Below are positions 26,301 through 34,185 of a stretch of DNA of 64,000 bases, one piece after another; position 1 is the stretch's first letter; every line of letters begins with the position of its first letter. The position numbers and the translations under genes were made by a program. Under the pieces are notes generated by a model that was given only the letters and a program-made list of their open reading frames with translations, did not search any database and was not told the origin of the DNA. This stretch comes from Flavobacterium denitrificans DSM 15936 (lineage in GTDB: Bacteria; Bacteroidota; Bacteroidia; Flavobacteriales; Flavobacteriaceae), in NCBI RefSeq assembly GCF_000425445.1, contig NZ_KE384378.1:47811-111810 (forward strand), given 5' to 3'.

Positions 26301-27448
26301 AGCATCTATTTATCGCAGTAGAAGATTCAGGAGTTGGAATTTCTGAGGAACATATCGCCAAGATTTTTGATTTGTTTTTTGAAATTCCGATGCACAATCA
26401 AGTTCAGAAAAACTATAATAAAGGAACCGGAATTGGACTTTCGATTGTGAAAAATATTGTCGAACTGCACAAAGGAAAAATTGATGTTACAAACAAACCA
26501 ACTGGCGGGGTAATCTTTAAAGTGAGCTTGCCACTTGGACGCGAACATCTTTTAGACAGCGAAATTATTTCTGATTTCAAGATTAGTGATGATATTGAAC
26601 AATACAATGCACAACTAGAATCTTCAGAAATCGCAGACAATGAAGATATCGAAGATTTAATTGTAAACGCAGAAAAACAGACAATCTTGATTGTTGAAGA
26701 CCATAAGGTTTTGAGAAAGTTTATGAAAAATCTGCTCAAAAAAGATTACAATATTATTGAAGCTGAAAACGGTAAAATTGCTTTAGAAAAAGCATTAAAA
26801 TTTGTTCCAAACTTGATTATCAGCGATGTAATTATGCCTGAAATGGTAGGAACTGAATTGTGTTCAAAAATCAAAGAAAACATTAAAACCAGTCATATTC
26901 CGGTTATTTTGCTGACTTCCAGATCTTCATTAGTTTATAAATTTGAAGGATTAGAAAGTGGTGCCGATGATTACATCAGTAAACCATTTAATTTAATGGA
27001 ATTCAGGCTTCGTGTAAAAAATCTTTTGAATACGACTGAACGTTTGAAAATCAAATTTTCGAGTGAAGACAGTTTTATTCCTTCAGAAATCACAGTTTCT
27101 TCTTTGGATGAAGAATTATTGAAAAAAGCTTTTAAAATTGTAGAAGAAAATATTTCGAACGAACAATTTGACATTCCGTTTTTCTGTACCGAATTAGGAG
27201 TAAGCCGAACCATGCTATTTTTAAAAATAAAAGCATGGACCAATTGCACGCCAAATGAATTTATTCATGAAATCAGGTTAAAACGCGCAGCACAATTATT
27301 AGAACAAGACAAGTTAACAATATCTGAAATCAGTTATAAAGTGGGCTTCAACAACCCAAAATATTTCAGTAAATGTTTCCAGAAAAAGTATGGCGAAACG
27401 CCATCACAATATGCCGACAAATTTTACAAATCTTCGGCCATAATTTAA
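23357..27448 (+). CDS. Hybrid two-component sensor/AraC regulator (HTCS)
   Basis: A one-protein signalling system of 1363 residues. A signal peptide (ending NLFSQ) leads to a periplasmic two-propeller domain of about 14 Reg_prop repeats (WFGTRDGLNKYDG, WVGTYNGLNCYDP, WIGTFGKGLIRYN) to about residue 640, and a Y_Y_Y domain (YSYRLVGLENNWT). One membrane helix follows (about 785-808). Inside are the histidine kinase (H845 in SHEFRTPL; ATPase boxes GVGIS, GTGIGLSIV), a receiver (phospho-acceptor D1157 in ISDVIMPEM) and a C-terminal AraC helix-turn-helix (ISEISYKVGFNNPKYFSKCFQKKYG region). I start at the ATG at 23357; an upstream GTG at 23264 lies in a repeat. It should bind an oligosaccharide and activate the surrounding uronate genes. 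Confidence 0.95.
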   Translation: MKYTSVFLVLVFISGNLFSQNKYRLKNFSTTDGLSQSSVIAIHQDKFGQMWFGTRDGLNKYDGSRFTIFRNDVSDKYSISNNDILAIEEDSSGKIWVGTYNGLNCYDPVSNRFTRYLHTKANHTISNNAVWTIKEIDGEMWFGTSKGLTIYNKKTGAFTSVFHSDNDASTLPSNNILSILKTKKGEIWIGTTKGLCQLTNRKNGKLAFKNYPLNPVDLLTVQSVIESQDGNLWVGTKNKGLLKFDQKQKSYIPFLSEEKFREINTDIRSLVIDNQGSLWIGAYDGIYILGKDKSLQEINNSNNSTGIDKVKSVFMDRKGSIWIGCYYKGVNLWDISNVNFSNYNQTSKKIPMGFDVVSSIIADKNQNIYFGTEGGGITIYNKNSEAVSYINSKTGQSNKNDIKAMCLSDDHILWIGTFSKGLSAYNTISKRIEDNRISSDLMASLKETGVYSLKTEGSILWIGTFGKGLIRYNTSDKTFETIGNDNTKPVFLTNNIVRTILVDKQNSLWVGTQNGLNRIPLQNFNPQKYAIQHFFYNHSALAGDDILTLFQDSQKKIWVGTKAKGLHYFDGKKFNHVNLKVGNTVITSIHSILEDADKNLWISTNQGIIKYNQLKKSVMIYDQKDGLASNEFNDNSALKLGSHQFYFGSPSGATFFDASKISLNQHAPQVLITDLKIKNEIINAHDKDGILEQSIGFTNSIILDYDKANFSISFAIPNYIRSKNNQYSYRLVGLENNWTTTKNSEANFAIQNPGTYTFEVRGANNDGVWNQNPTTLTVVVNPAPWRSIWAFLLYGIVIGLGLYGLIWIMKSKARLKQKLELEYLETQRIEENNKLKLDFFTNISHEFRTPLTLILGPLQQILADYNGTNEMYKKLLVIEGSANHLLSLINRLMDFRKLENHQVALESANGNIVKFTKEIFLSFIEYAKDGGYDYTFEAENEEIPLYFDRYKLERVFYNLISNAFRYTPKGGSINVKINQDQQHLFIAVEDSGVGISEEHIAKIFDLFFEIPMHNQVQKNYNKGTGIGLSIVKNIVELHKGKIDVTNKPTGGVIFKVSLPLGREHLLDSEIISDFKISDDIEQYNAQLESSEIADNEDIEDLIVNAEKQTILIVEDHKVLRKFMKNLLKKDYNIIEAENGKIALEKALKFVPNLIISDVIMPEMVGTELCSKIKENIKTSHIPVILLTSRSSLVYKFEGLESGADDYISKPFNLMEFRLRVKNLLNTTERLKIKFSSEDSFIPSEITVSSLDEELLKKAFKIVEENISNEQFDIPFFCTELGVSRTMLFLKIKAWTNCTPNEFIHEIRLKRAAQLLEQDKLTISEISYKVGFNNPKYFSKCFQKKYGETPSQYADKFYKSSAII

Positions 27449-27471
27449 CAATCCTAGTGTTTTAAAGGGTT

Positions 27472-27508
27472 AAAAAAGGGTATCTGTATTTTTAGATACC
27501 CTTTTTTG
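27472..27508 (+). terminator. HTCS terminator
   Basis: AAAAAAGGGTATCT pairs with AGATACCCTTTTTT, 24 bases after the HTCS stop. A strong intrinsic terminator. Confidence 0.88.
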
Positions 27509-27540
27509 TATTTCTATATCGTTTTCGGCATATACATTTG
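27505..27540 (+). promoter_or_regulatory. Promoter of the GH88-GH2 operon
   Basis: TACATTTG at 27533-27540 is an exact TAnnTTTG -7 box, and TTTG at 27505-27508 (in the tail of the HTCS terminator) is a possible -33 element, 24 bases apart. Transcription would begin near 27547 and leave a leader of about 295 bases before the GH88 ATG at 27843. Confidence 0.5.
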
Positions 27541-27842
27541 CGATATGAAAATCAAAAAAACAAATTTCTATTACTGCAAATCATATTTGTTGCAATCATA
27601 ATCGGAATGAGTCTTTTGCTTTTCTACTTTATCTAACCTAAACCTTAAACCAAAAAATGAAAATTCACCAACCGAAAAACCAAATCCTCGAAATGATGTG
27701 TTTTTGATAAGTGTATTTTTGACACATAGACACATAGGAGCTTATATAGTTTAATTATATTTAAATAAAAAAAAAGAAATGATTCCAAACCCAAATTTAA
27801 AACCAAGTTATTGTGGTTTTTTTAAAAAGATTAATTAGTAGT
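27541..27842 (+). other. Long leader of the GH88 gene
   Basis: This 302-bp stretch has no convincing gene. One frame (27538-27636) would encode a hydrophobic 32-residue peptide (FLLLQIIFVAIIIGMSLLLF) from a TTG start, but that TTG is inside the promoter box. A GACACATAGACACATAGGAG segment at 27720-27739 resembles one arm of repeat family D. Confidence 0.35.
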
Positions 27843-29021
27843 ATGAATAAAGTTAGTTTCATTTCTTTGATTCTAGGGTTTGCATCCCTGACAACAGGAT
27901 GCAAATCCGGAATTAATCCTCAAAAAATAACTGTCTCTCCAGCGACCGAAAAATTACTGGAAACACGCTACAAAATGTTGCTTGATTATCCTGTCGATTC
28001 TTTATCGATGCCTCGAAGCATGAACGTCAAAACAAATGAGATTCGCAAAGTGCCATCGAGAGATTGGACAAGCGGTTTTTTTGCCGGAAATCTGTGGCAA
28101 TTATACCGACTTACAGGTGATTCAAAATACAAAGAACAAGCTCAAAAATGGACACCTTTCAGCAAAAAAGAAAGCGTCAATCGTAATTCCCACGATGTAG
28201 GTTTCAAAGTATATTGCAGTTTTGGAGAAGCCTTAAAAGTAGAAAACAAAAAAGAATACGAAGCCGTGATCATTAAAGGTGCCGAAACTTTATGCACAAG
28301 ATTTGATCCAAAAGTAGGCTCAATTCGTTCTTGGGATTTCAACAAGGAAATTTGGGACTTTCCTGTAATCATCGACAATATGATGAATTTAGAATTGCTT
28401 TTTGAAGCTTCAAAACTATCAGGAAATCCAAAATATCGCGACATCGCTATCAAGCACGCTAATACCACTCTGAAAAACCAATTTAGAGAAGACAATAGCT
28501 GTTTTCATGTTGTTGATTACGATCCAAAAACGGGCAATGTTAGAAAAAAAACAACGCTTCAAGGATATAATGATGATTCTGTTTGGGCGCGCGGACAAGG
28601 CTGGGCTGTTTACGGCTTTACAATGTCGTACCGTTATACAAAAGATCCTGCTTATCTAAAACAAGCCGAGGGAACCGCAAAGTTTTTTATGACCCATAAA
28701 AACTTGCCTGAGGACGGAATTCCGTATTGGGATTTTAAAGACCCTAGTATCCCAAATTCGGCCAGAGATGTATCAGCCGCAATGGTTATGGCATCAGGAT
28801 TATATGAATTGTACAGTTACACCAAAAATGAAAGTTATTTGGCTTTTGCCGATAAAATAATGACTTCTGTACAATCTGAAAAATACATTTTGAATGCCAA
28901 TATCAAAGCGCCTTTTGTGCTCGATCACAGTACAGGAAACTGGCCCAAACACGATGAAATTGACGAACCAATAATTTATGCCGATTATTATTTTCTGGAA
29001 GCTTTGCTTAGAAAAAAGTAA
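27843..29021 (+). CDS. GH88 unsaturated glucuronyl hydrolase lipoprotein
   Basis: A 392-residue lipoprotein with signal peptide and lipobox (LTTGC, Cys about residue 19). The GH88 (alpha/alpha)6 barrel shows SHDVGFKVYCSFGEAL and VIIDNMMNLELLFEAS, which carry the two active-site Asp of unsaturated glucuronyl hydrolases, and NDDSVWARGQGWAVYGF. These enzymes hydrate the 4,5-unsaturated uronic acid left by a polysaccharide lyase, releasing it as a keto-uronate. A lyase must therefore act first; the beta-helix protein at 21612 is a candidate. I use the ATG at 27843; the frame is open to a GTG at 27813. It heads an operon with two GH2 genes. Confidence 0.9.
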   Translation: MNKVSFISLILGFASLTTGCKSGINPQKITVSPATEKLLETRYKMLLDYPVDSLSMPRSMNVKTNEIRKVPSRDWTSGFFAGNLWQLYRLTGDSKYKEQAQKWTPFSKKESVNRNSHDVGFKVYCSFGEALKVENKKEYEAVIIKGAETLCTRFDPKVGSIRSWDFNKEIWDFPVIIDNMMNLELLFEASKLSGNPKYRDIAIKHANTTLKNQFREDNSCFHVVDYDPKTGNVRKKTTLQGYNDDSVWARGQGWAVYGFTMSYRYTKDPAYLKQAEGTAKFFMTHKNLPEDGIPYWDFKDPSIPNSARDVSAAMVMASGLYELYSYTKNESYLAFADKIMTSVQSEKYILNANIKAPFVLDHSTGNWPKHDEIDEPIIYADYYFLEALLRKK

Positions 29022-29033
29022 CGGAAAAAAGTA

Positions 29034-29105
29034 ACAAAGGTACAGAGGTACAAAGTGACAAAGGTTTTCAGCCTTTGAACCTTTGTCACTCTGTCACTTT
29101 GAACC
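29034..29105. repeat. Inverted repeat, family A variant
   Basis: GTACAAAGTGACAAAGGTT (29048-29066) pairs with AACCTTTGTCACTCTGTCAC (29079-29098) in the gap between the GH88 and first GH2 genes. Confidence 0.75.
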
Positions 29106-29126
29106 TAAAAAAAAGTTTTACAATCT

Positions 29127-31547
29127 ATGAACTATCAACCAAAATACTACAATACATTTTTACACTTGACGCTTTTTGTTTTTTTTCAGATTTGTCTGAG
29201 CAGCAGTTTTGCTCAGACAAAAATGAATATCAATGACAATTGGCTTTATTTAGAAAACCACACTTCAAACCTCAGCGAAGCCCAAAAAAATCAAAATTGG
29301 GTTTCACTAAACTTGCCTCATACATGGAATGCCGAAGATGCAACCGACTTAAATCCGGGATACAGACGCGATGCCAGCTGGTATCAAAAAAAATTAACAA
29401 TTCCTCAGATTGATGAAAATCAGCGTTATTCTTTATATTTTGAAGGTTCAAATGTCACCACAAAAGTATATGTCAACGGCAAAGAAGCCGGATCGCATAT
29501 TGGCGGTTATATTGGCTTTTCAATAGATATTACCAATTTGATCAAAGAAGGAAATAATGACATTTTTGTTCGTGTTGACAATAGCTATGATATCGAAATC
29601 ATTCCGTCTCAAAAAAGTGATTTCTTTATTTATGGAGGCATTACGCGCGATGTTTGGTTGGTTTCCAAATACAAAAATCATATTGAAAATTTAAAAATCA
29701 CAACCCCAGAAGTATCAGCTAAAAAAGCTTCGGTACAAATTATTACTTCCATTGTAAATCCAGACAATTCAAAGGATTTATCATTAACCGTAACTTTAAA
29801 AACTCCGAAAGGAAAAAAAGTGGCCAGTAAAACAATTTCAGTTTCAGGCAAAACTTCGACAATCACTTTTGAAAACATTAAAAATCCAGAACTTTGGGAT
29901 ACAGATAATCCAAATTTGTATAAACTGACGGCTTCATTATCTGAAAAAAATCAGATAAAAGACAGCGTTGCAGAGAAAGTAGGATTCAGATGGTTTGAAT
30001 TCAAAGATCACGGCCCTTTTTATTTGAATGGAAAGCGTCTTCTTATTCGTGGCACACACCGCCATGAAGAACAAGCTGGTGTAGGCGCTGCGATGACAAA
30101 CGCGCAACATTGGGCAGATATGAAATCTATAAAAGAAATGGGCGCAAATTTTGTTCGTTTGGCACATTATCCGCAAGATCCTGAAGTTTACAAAGCTTGC
30201 GATGAATTAGGATTATTAGTTTGGGACGAATTGCCTTGGTGTCGTGGCGGGATTGGAAATGAGGTTTGGAAAACAAATGCCAAAAACATGTTGGCCGAAA
30301 TTATCAATCAAAATCACAACCATCCTAGTATTATAATTTGGTCTTTAGGAAACGAAATGAACTGGCTTCCTGATTTCCCTGATGGCGATAATCCAGAAAA
30401 AACAAATGGTTTTTTAACCGAATTGAATGATCTTGCACACAAACTCGATCCGACGAGAAAAACTGCCATCCGAAAATATTATGAAGGTTCTCATATTGTA
30501 GATGTTTTCTCTCCTTCTATCTGGTCTGGTTGGTATTCTGGCAGTTATAAAAGCTATCAAAAAGCAATTGACGTTTATAAAAAAGAATACAAGCACTTTA
30601 TCCACGCTGAATATGGAGGTGACAGCCACGTAGGCCGTCACAGTGAAAATCCAATCACTGGTGAAAACATCATAAAAGCCGAAGGTTGGGAAGAAGCAAT
30701 AGTACAAACCAAAGTTGCAAATATTGCTCAAATTGGTGATTGGAGCGAAAATTACATCGTTGACTTATTTGACTGGCATTTGCATATATCCGAGAATGAC
30801 CCAACTTTTGTGGGAAATATTCAATGGGCATTCAAGGATTTTGCTACGCCATTACGTCCGGAAGATGATATTCCGTACATGAATCAAAAAGGTTTGACTG
30901 ACCGAAATGGAATGCCAAAAGATGCTTATTATGTTTTTAAAAGCTATTGGGCAAAAGAACCATTTGTATACATAGAATCCCATACTTGGACAGACCGTCA
31001 AGGGCCTGAAAACATGCCAAGAACAATCAGCGTTTTTAGTAATTGTGAGAAAGTGACTTTGTATCAAGATGGAAAATCATTAGGCGAAAAACAACGCAAT
31101 CTAACTCTTTATCCTGCAAATGGTTTGACTTGGGATATCAATTTCAAAAAAGGAGAAAATATTTTAGTTGCCGTTGGAAAGACTAAAGAAGGAAAAACAG
31201 TTTCTGATACCTTAAAAGTGAATTACCGTTTCAAAAAGAATGAAGCAGCAACATCGCTGCAATTATCATCAGAAAAACTAAAAAATGGTAATTATTTGGT
31301 AACAGCAATCGCGATTGACAACAATAATTTACGATGCTTAGATTATGAAGAAAGTGTTTATTTCCAATGCCTGAAAGGCGGAATAACATTGAAAAATCAA
31401 GGAACACCAACAGGAAGTGAATCTATTAAAATGGCAAATGGAAAAGCATCTATCGAAGTGATTCCTGACGGATCTAATAATCCTATTGAAATGACAGCAT
31501 TAAACCAGAGTTTTAAAGGAGAATATTTAAAGATTCCAACACAGTAA
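29127..31547 (+). CDS. GH2 glycosidase, probable beta-glucuronidase (806 aa)
   Basis: An exported 806-residue GH2 enzyme with signal peptide (ending SSFAQ). The jelly-roll, immunoglobulin-like and TIM-barrel modules follow in order. The acid/base is E410 in WSLGNEMNW and the nucleophile E495 in HAEYGGD. The segment MNQKGLT places N586-x-K588 where beta-glucuronidases carry the N-x-K motif that holds the carboxylate of glucuronic acid, so a uronic-acid substrate is likely, although beta-galactosidase remains possible. About 190 further residues form C-terminal beta domains. It is the second gene of the GH88 operon. Confidence 0.88.
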   Translation: MNYQPKYYNTFLHLTLFVFFQICLSSSFAQTKMNINDNWLYLENHTSNLSEAQKNQNWVSLNLPHTWNAEDATDLNPGYRRDASWYQKKLTIPQIDENQRYSLYFEGSNVTTKVYVNGKEAGSHIGGYIGFSIDITNLIKEGNNDIFVRVDNSYDIEIIPSQKSDFFIYGGITRDVWLVSKYKNHIENLKITTPEVSAKKASVQIITSIVNPDNSKDLSLTVTLKTPKGKKVASKTISVSGKTSTITFENIKNPELWDTDNPNLYKLTASLSEKNQIKDSVAEKVGFRWFEFKDHGPFYLNGKRLLIRGTHRHEEQAGVGAAMTNAQHWADMKSIKEMGANFVRLAHYPQDPEVYKACDELGLLVWDELPWCRGGIGNEVWKTNAKNMLAEIINQNHNHPSIIIWSLGNEMNWLPDFPDGDNPEKTNGFLTELNDLAHKLDPTRKTAIRKYYEGSHIVDVFSPSIWSGWYSGSYKSYQKAIDVYKKEYKHFIHAEYGGDSHVGRHSENPITGENIIKAEGWEEAIVQTKVANIAQIGDWSENYIVDLFDWHLHISENDPTFVGNIQWAFKDFATPLRPEDDIPYMNQKGLTDRNGMPKDAYYVFKSYWAKEPFVYIESHTWTDRQGPENMPRTISVFSNCEKVTLYQDGKSLGEKQRNLTLYPANGLTWDINFKKGENILVAVGKTKEGKTVSDTLKVNYRFKKNEAATSLQLSSEKLKNGNYLVTAIAIDNNNLRCLDYEESVYFQCLKGGITLKNQGTPTGSESIKMANGKASIEVIPDGSNNPIEMTALNQSFKGEYLKIPTQ

Positions 31548-31556
31548 GTCATTAGT

Positions 31557-31613
31557 CGCAAAGGCACTAAGACACAAAGTTTTTTTCGCCTTAGTGCCTT
31601 CGGGGCAAAACAA
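31557..31613. repeat. Inverted repeat, family A variant
   Basis: GCAAAGGCACTAAGACACAA (31558-31577) pairs with CGCCTTAGTGCCTTCGGGGC (31588-31607) between the two GH2 genes. It supplies a false upstream GTG start for the second one. Confidence 0.75.
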
Positions 31614-31635
31614 AAACAATAAACAAATTACAAAA

Positions 31636-33468
31636 ATGAAAAAACTATTAACCGCACTACTCCTAACCTCATCCTTATACAATTTTGCTCAAGGCTTGAT
31701 TTCAAACGTTCCAAATCGAAATACTACTTCTTTAAACGGTGTTTGGAATTATATTATCGATCCTTACCAAACTGGATTTTACAGCTTTCATCTCGATCAA
31801 TATGACAAACAAGGAAAAGCACCAAAATCAGCATTTTACAGCAATTATCATGCAGTGAATAAGCAAGAATTAGTTGAATATGATTTTGATAAATCACCAA
31901 CAATAAATATTCCTAGTGATTGGAATTCGCAGATTTCGGAACTAAAATATTACGAAGGAAATGTTTGGTTCAAAAAATCTTTCGATTACGATTTAAAAGA
32001 CAAAAAACGTTTGTTTTTATATCTGGGAGCCATCAATTACAAAGCAGATGTGTATTTGAACGGAAAAAAACTAGGAACACATGAAGGCGGATTTACTCCG
32101 TTTAATTATGAAGTCACTTCCATCGTAAAACCAAACGACAATTATTTGGTAATAAAAGTTGACAATACGCGTCACAAAGAAGATGTTCCAACAGTAAACA
32201 CAGATTGGTGGAATTACGGCGGAATCACGCGCGATGTGACTTTGATCGAAGAAGACGCTTCTTTTGTAGAAGATTATACTATTCAGTTGAAAAAAGGCAA
32301 TGCATCAATTATTTCAGGTTTCATCAAAATAAACAACTTAGATACATCACAAAATGCAATTTCATTTTCAATTCCGGAATTAAAAATCAATTACAAAGGA
32401 AAAATTGGCGCTGACGGAATCTTAAATTTTGAAATTCCTGCTAAAAAAATCTCCTATTGGTCGCCAGAAAATCCAAAATTGTACGATGTTACAATAGATT
32501 TTAACGGGAAAAAATTAAAAGATAATATTGGTTTCAGAACTATTGAAACGCAAGAGGACAAAATTCTGTTAAACGGAAAACAAATCTTTTTAAGAGGGAT
32601 TTCTATTCATGAGGAAAATGCAAAAGGCGGGCGCGCAAATTCACAAGAGGATGCATTGCGTTTGTTGAATTGGGCAAAAGAATTAGGCTGTAATTATGTT
32701 CGTTTGGCACATTATCCACACAACGAAAACATTATCAGAGAAGCCGACAAAATAGGATTAATGGTTTGGGAAGAAATTCCGGTTTACTGGACTGTTGATT
32801 TCGCTAATAAAAACACTTATCAAAATGCCCAAGATCAATTAACTGCTGCGATGACAAGAGATAAAAATCGAGCTAGTATTATAATCTGGTCAATGGCAAA
32901 TGAAACTCCAATTTCTGATGCCAGAAATACTTTTATTCAAAATTTAGTAGCGCATACAAAATCGCTTGATAATACAAGATTGATCAGTGCGGCTTTATTA
33001 ACTCGTCATGCAGATGGATTCGGTATTATTGATGATAAAATTGGCGAATCACTTGATATTATTGCTTTTAATCAATATTTAGGCTGGTATGGTGGCAAAT
33101 TAGAAGATGCAGAAAAGAATCTTTGGAAAACACCTTATAACAAACCCGTTGTTGTTTCTGAATTTGGAGGAGATGCAAAAGCAGGTTTCCATGGAGAAAA
33201 AAACGAACGTTGGACAGAGGAATATCAGGAATATTTATACATCCAGAATTTGAAAATGATTGAGAAAATTCCACATTTAAGTGGAACAAGCCCTTGGATT
33301 TTAGTAGATTTCAGATCTCCAAAAAGATTACTACCTGGCATCCAAGATGGCTATAACCGTAAAGGCTTGATCTCAAACGAGGGCGAAAAAAAGAAAGCTT
33401 TTTACATTATGCAGGATTGGTATACAAAGAAGAAAAAGGAGCAATTGAATTATTCTTCAAGCAAATAA
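31636..33468 (+). CDS. GH2 beta-glucuronidase-like glycosidase (610 aa)
   Basis: A 610-residue exported GH2 enzyme, close to the 603 residues of E. coli beta-glucuronidase. The signal peptide ends NFAQ. The acid/base is E423 in WSMANETP and the nucleophile E509 in VSEFGGD. YNRKGLI gives N574-x-K576, the carboxylate-binding N-x-K motif of beta-glucuronidases, aligned with the GNKKGI segment of the E. coli enzyme. The product is therefore most likely a periplasmic exo-beta-glucuronidase. The start is the ATG at 31636; a GTG at 31594 lies in an intergenic repeat and would disrupt the signal peptide. It is the last gene of the GH88 operon. Confidence 0.9.
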   Translation: MKKLLTALLLTSSLYNFAQGLISNVPNRNTTSLNGVWNYIIDPYQTGFYSFHLDQYDKQGKAPKSAFYSNYHAVNKQELVEYDFDKSPTINIPSDWNSQISELKYYEGNVWFKKSFDYDLKDKKRLFLYLGAINYKADVYLNGKKLGTHEGGFTPFNYEVTSIVKPNDNYLVIKVDNTRHKEDVPTVNTDWWNYGGITRDVTLIEEDASFVEDYTIQLKKGNASIISGFIKINNLDTSQNAISFSIPELKINYKGKIGADGILNFEIPAKKISYWSPENPKLYDVTIDFNGKKLKDNIGFRTIETQEDKILLNGKQIFLRGISIHEENAKGGRANSQEDALRLLNWAKELGCNYVRLAHYPHNENIIREADKIGLMVWEEIPVYWTVDFANKNTYQNAQDQLTAAMTRDKNRASIIIWSMANETPISDARNTFIQNLVAHTKSLDNTRLISAALLTRHADGFGIIDDKIGESLDIIAFNQYLGWYGGKLEDAEKNLWKTPYNKPVVVSEFGGDAKAGFHGEKNERWTEEYQEYLYIQNLKMIEKIPHLSGTSPWILVDFRSPKRLLPGIQDGYNRKGLISNEGEKKKAFYIMQDWYTKKKKEQLNYSSSK

Positions 33469-33564
33469 GCCATTACCAATTCATTAACAAAAAAAGCAAC
33501 CATAATTATATGATTTTTCTTCATTATTAACTTACTTTGTAGTTATTCTAAAAATTGTAATCCT

Positions 33565-34128
33565 ATGAAAAAATTTTATTTAATGGCAGTTACATTGTTT
33601 GCTGCTTTTACAGTTCAGGCGCAAGATGTGGTGAAATTCGCTCCGCTTGATGCAAGTCCGGTTGATATTTCTTATTTCCCAAACAGAGCTGTTAAATTCA
33701 AAAAAACAGATACTCCTAACCCGGTTGTTAAAGTAATTTATGCAAGACCTTCTGTAAAAGGAAGAACTATTTTTGGAGATGTTGTGAAATTTGGAGAAGT
33801 TTGGAGAGTTGGTGCCAACGAAAATACAGAAATTAAATTCTACAAAGACGTAACAATTGGCGGGAAAAAAGTTGCTGCAGGATACTACAGCTTATTTGCT
33901 ATTCCAGAAAAAGACAAATGGACCATCATTATCAATAAAGAATTAGATTTATGGGGTGGTTATGCTTACGATGAAAGTAAAGACGTTGTAAGAGTTTCAG
34001 TACCTGTTAAACCAGTTTCTGATGTTATCGAAGCTTTATCTATTGCTTTTACAACTAAAGACAATGTGGCTAATTTAGTTATTGGATGGGATAAAACTAC
34101 GGTTGAATTGCCTATCACTGTGAAATAA
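33565..34128 (+). CDS. DUF2911-family exported protein
   Basis: A 187-residue protein with signal peptide (ending VQAQ). The DUF2911 signature is clear: VIYARPSVKGRTIFG, GEVWRVGANENTEIKFYKDV, VAAGYYSLFAIPEKDKWTIIINK. Its role is unknown. The gene stands alone, with a shared terminator at 34148-34182 against the convergent molybdenum hydroxylase genes. A TTACTTTG box at 33532-33539, one base off the TAnnTTTG consensus, lies 26 bases upstream of the ATG. Confidence 0.85.
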   Translation: MKKFYLMAVTLFAAFTVQAQDVVKFAPLDASPVDISYFPNRAVKFKKTDTPNPVVKVIYARPSVKGRTIFGDVVKFGEVWRVGANENTEIKFYKDVTIGGKKVAAGYYSLFAIPEKDKWTIIINKELDLWGGYAYDESKDVVRVSVPVKPVSDVIEALSIAFTTKDNVANLVIGWDKTTVELPITVK

Positions 34129-34147
34129 CAAATTGACTATTTTAAAT

Positions 34148-34182
34148 AAAAAAAGAGACATTTTTCAATGTCTCTTTTTTTA
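34148..34182. terminator. Bidirectional terminator
   Basis: An A7 tract and GAGACA pair with TGTCTC and T7 across an eight-base loop. It ends both the DUF2911 gene and the convergent molybdenum hydroxylase operon. Confidence 0.9.
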
Positions 34183-34185
34183 TGT

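Noticed and set aside
27538..27636. 32-residue hydrophobic peptide in the GH88 leader
   Set aside because: Its only start is a TTG inside the predicted -7 box, so it would not be on the transcript; kept only as a remark.
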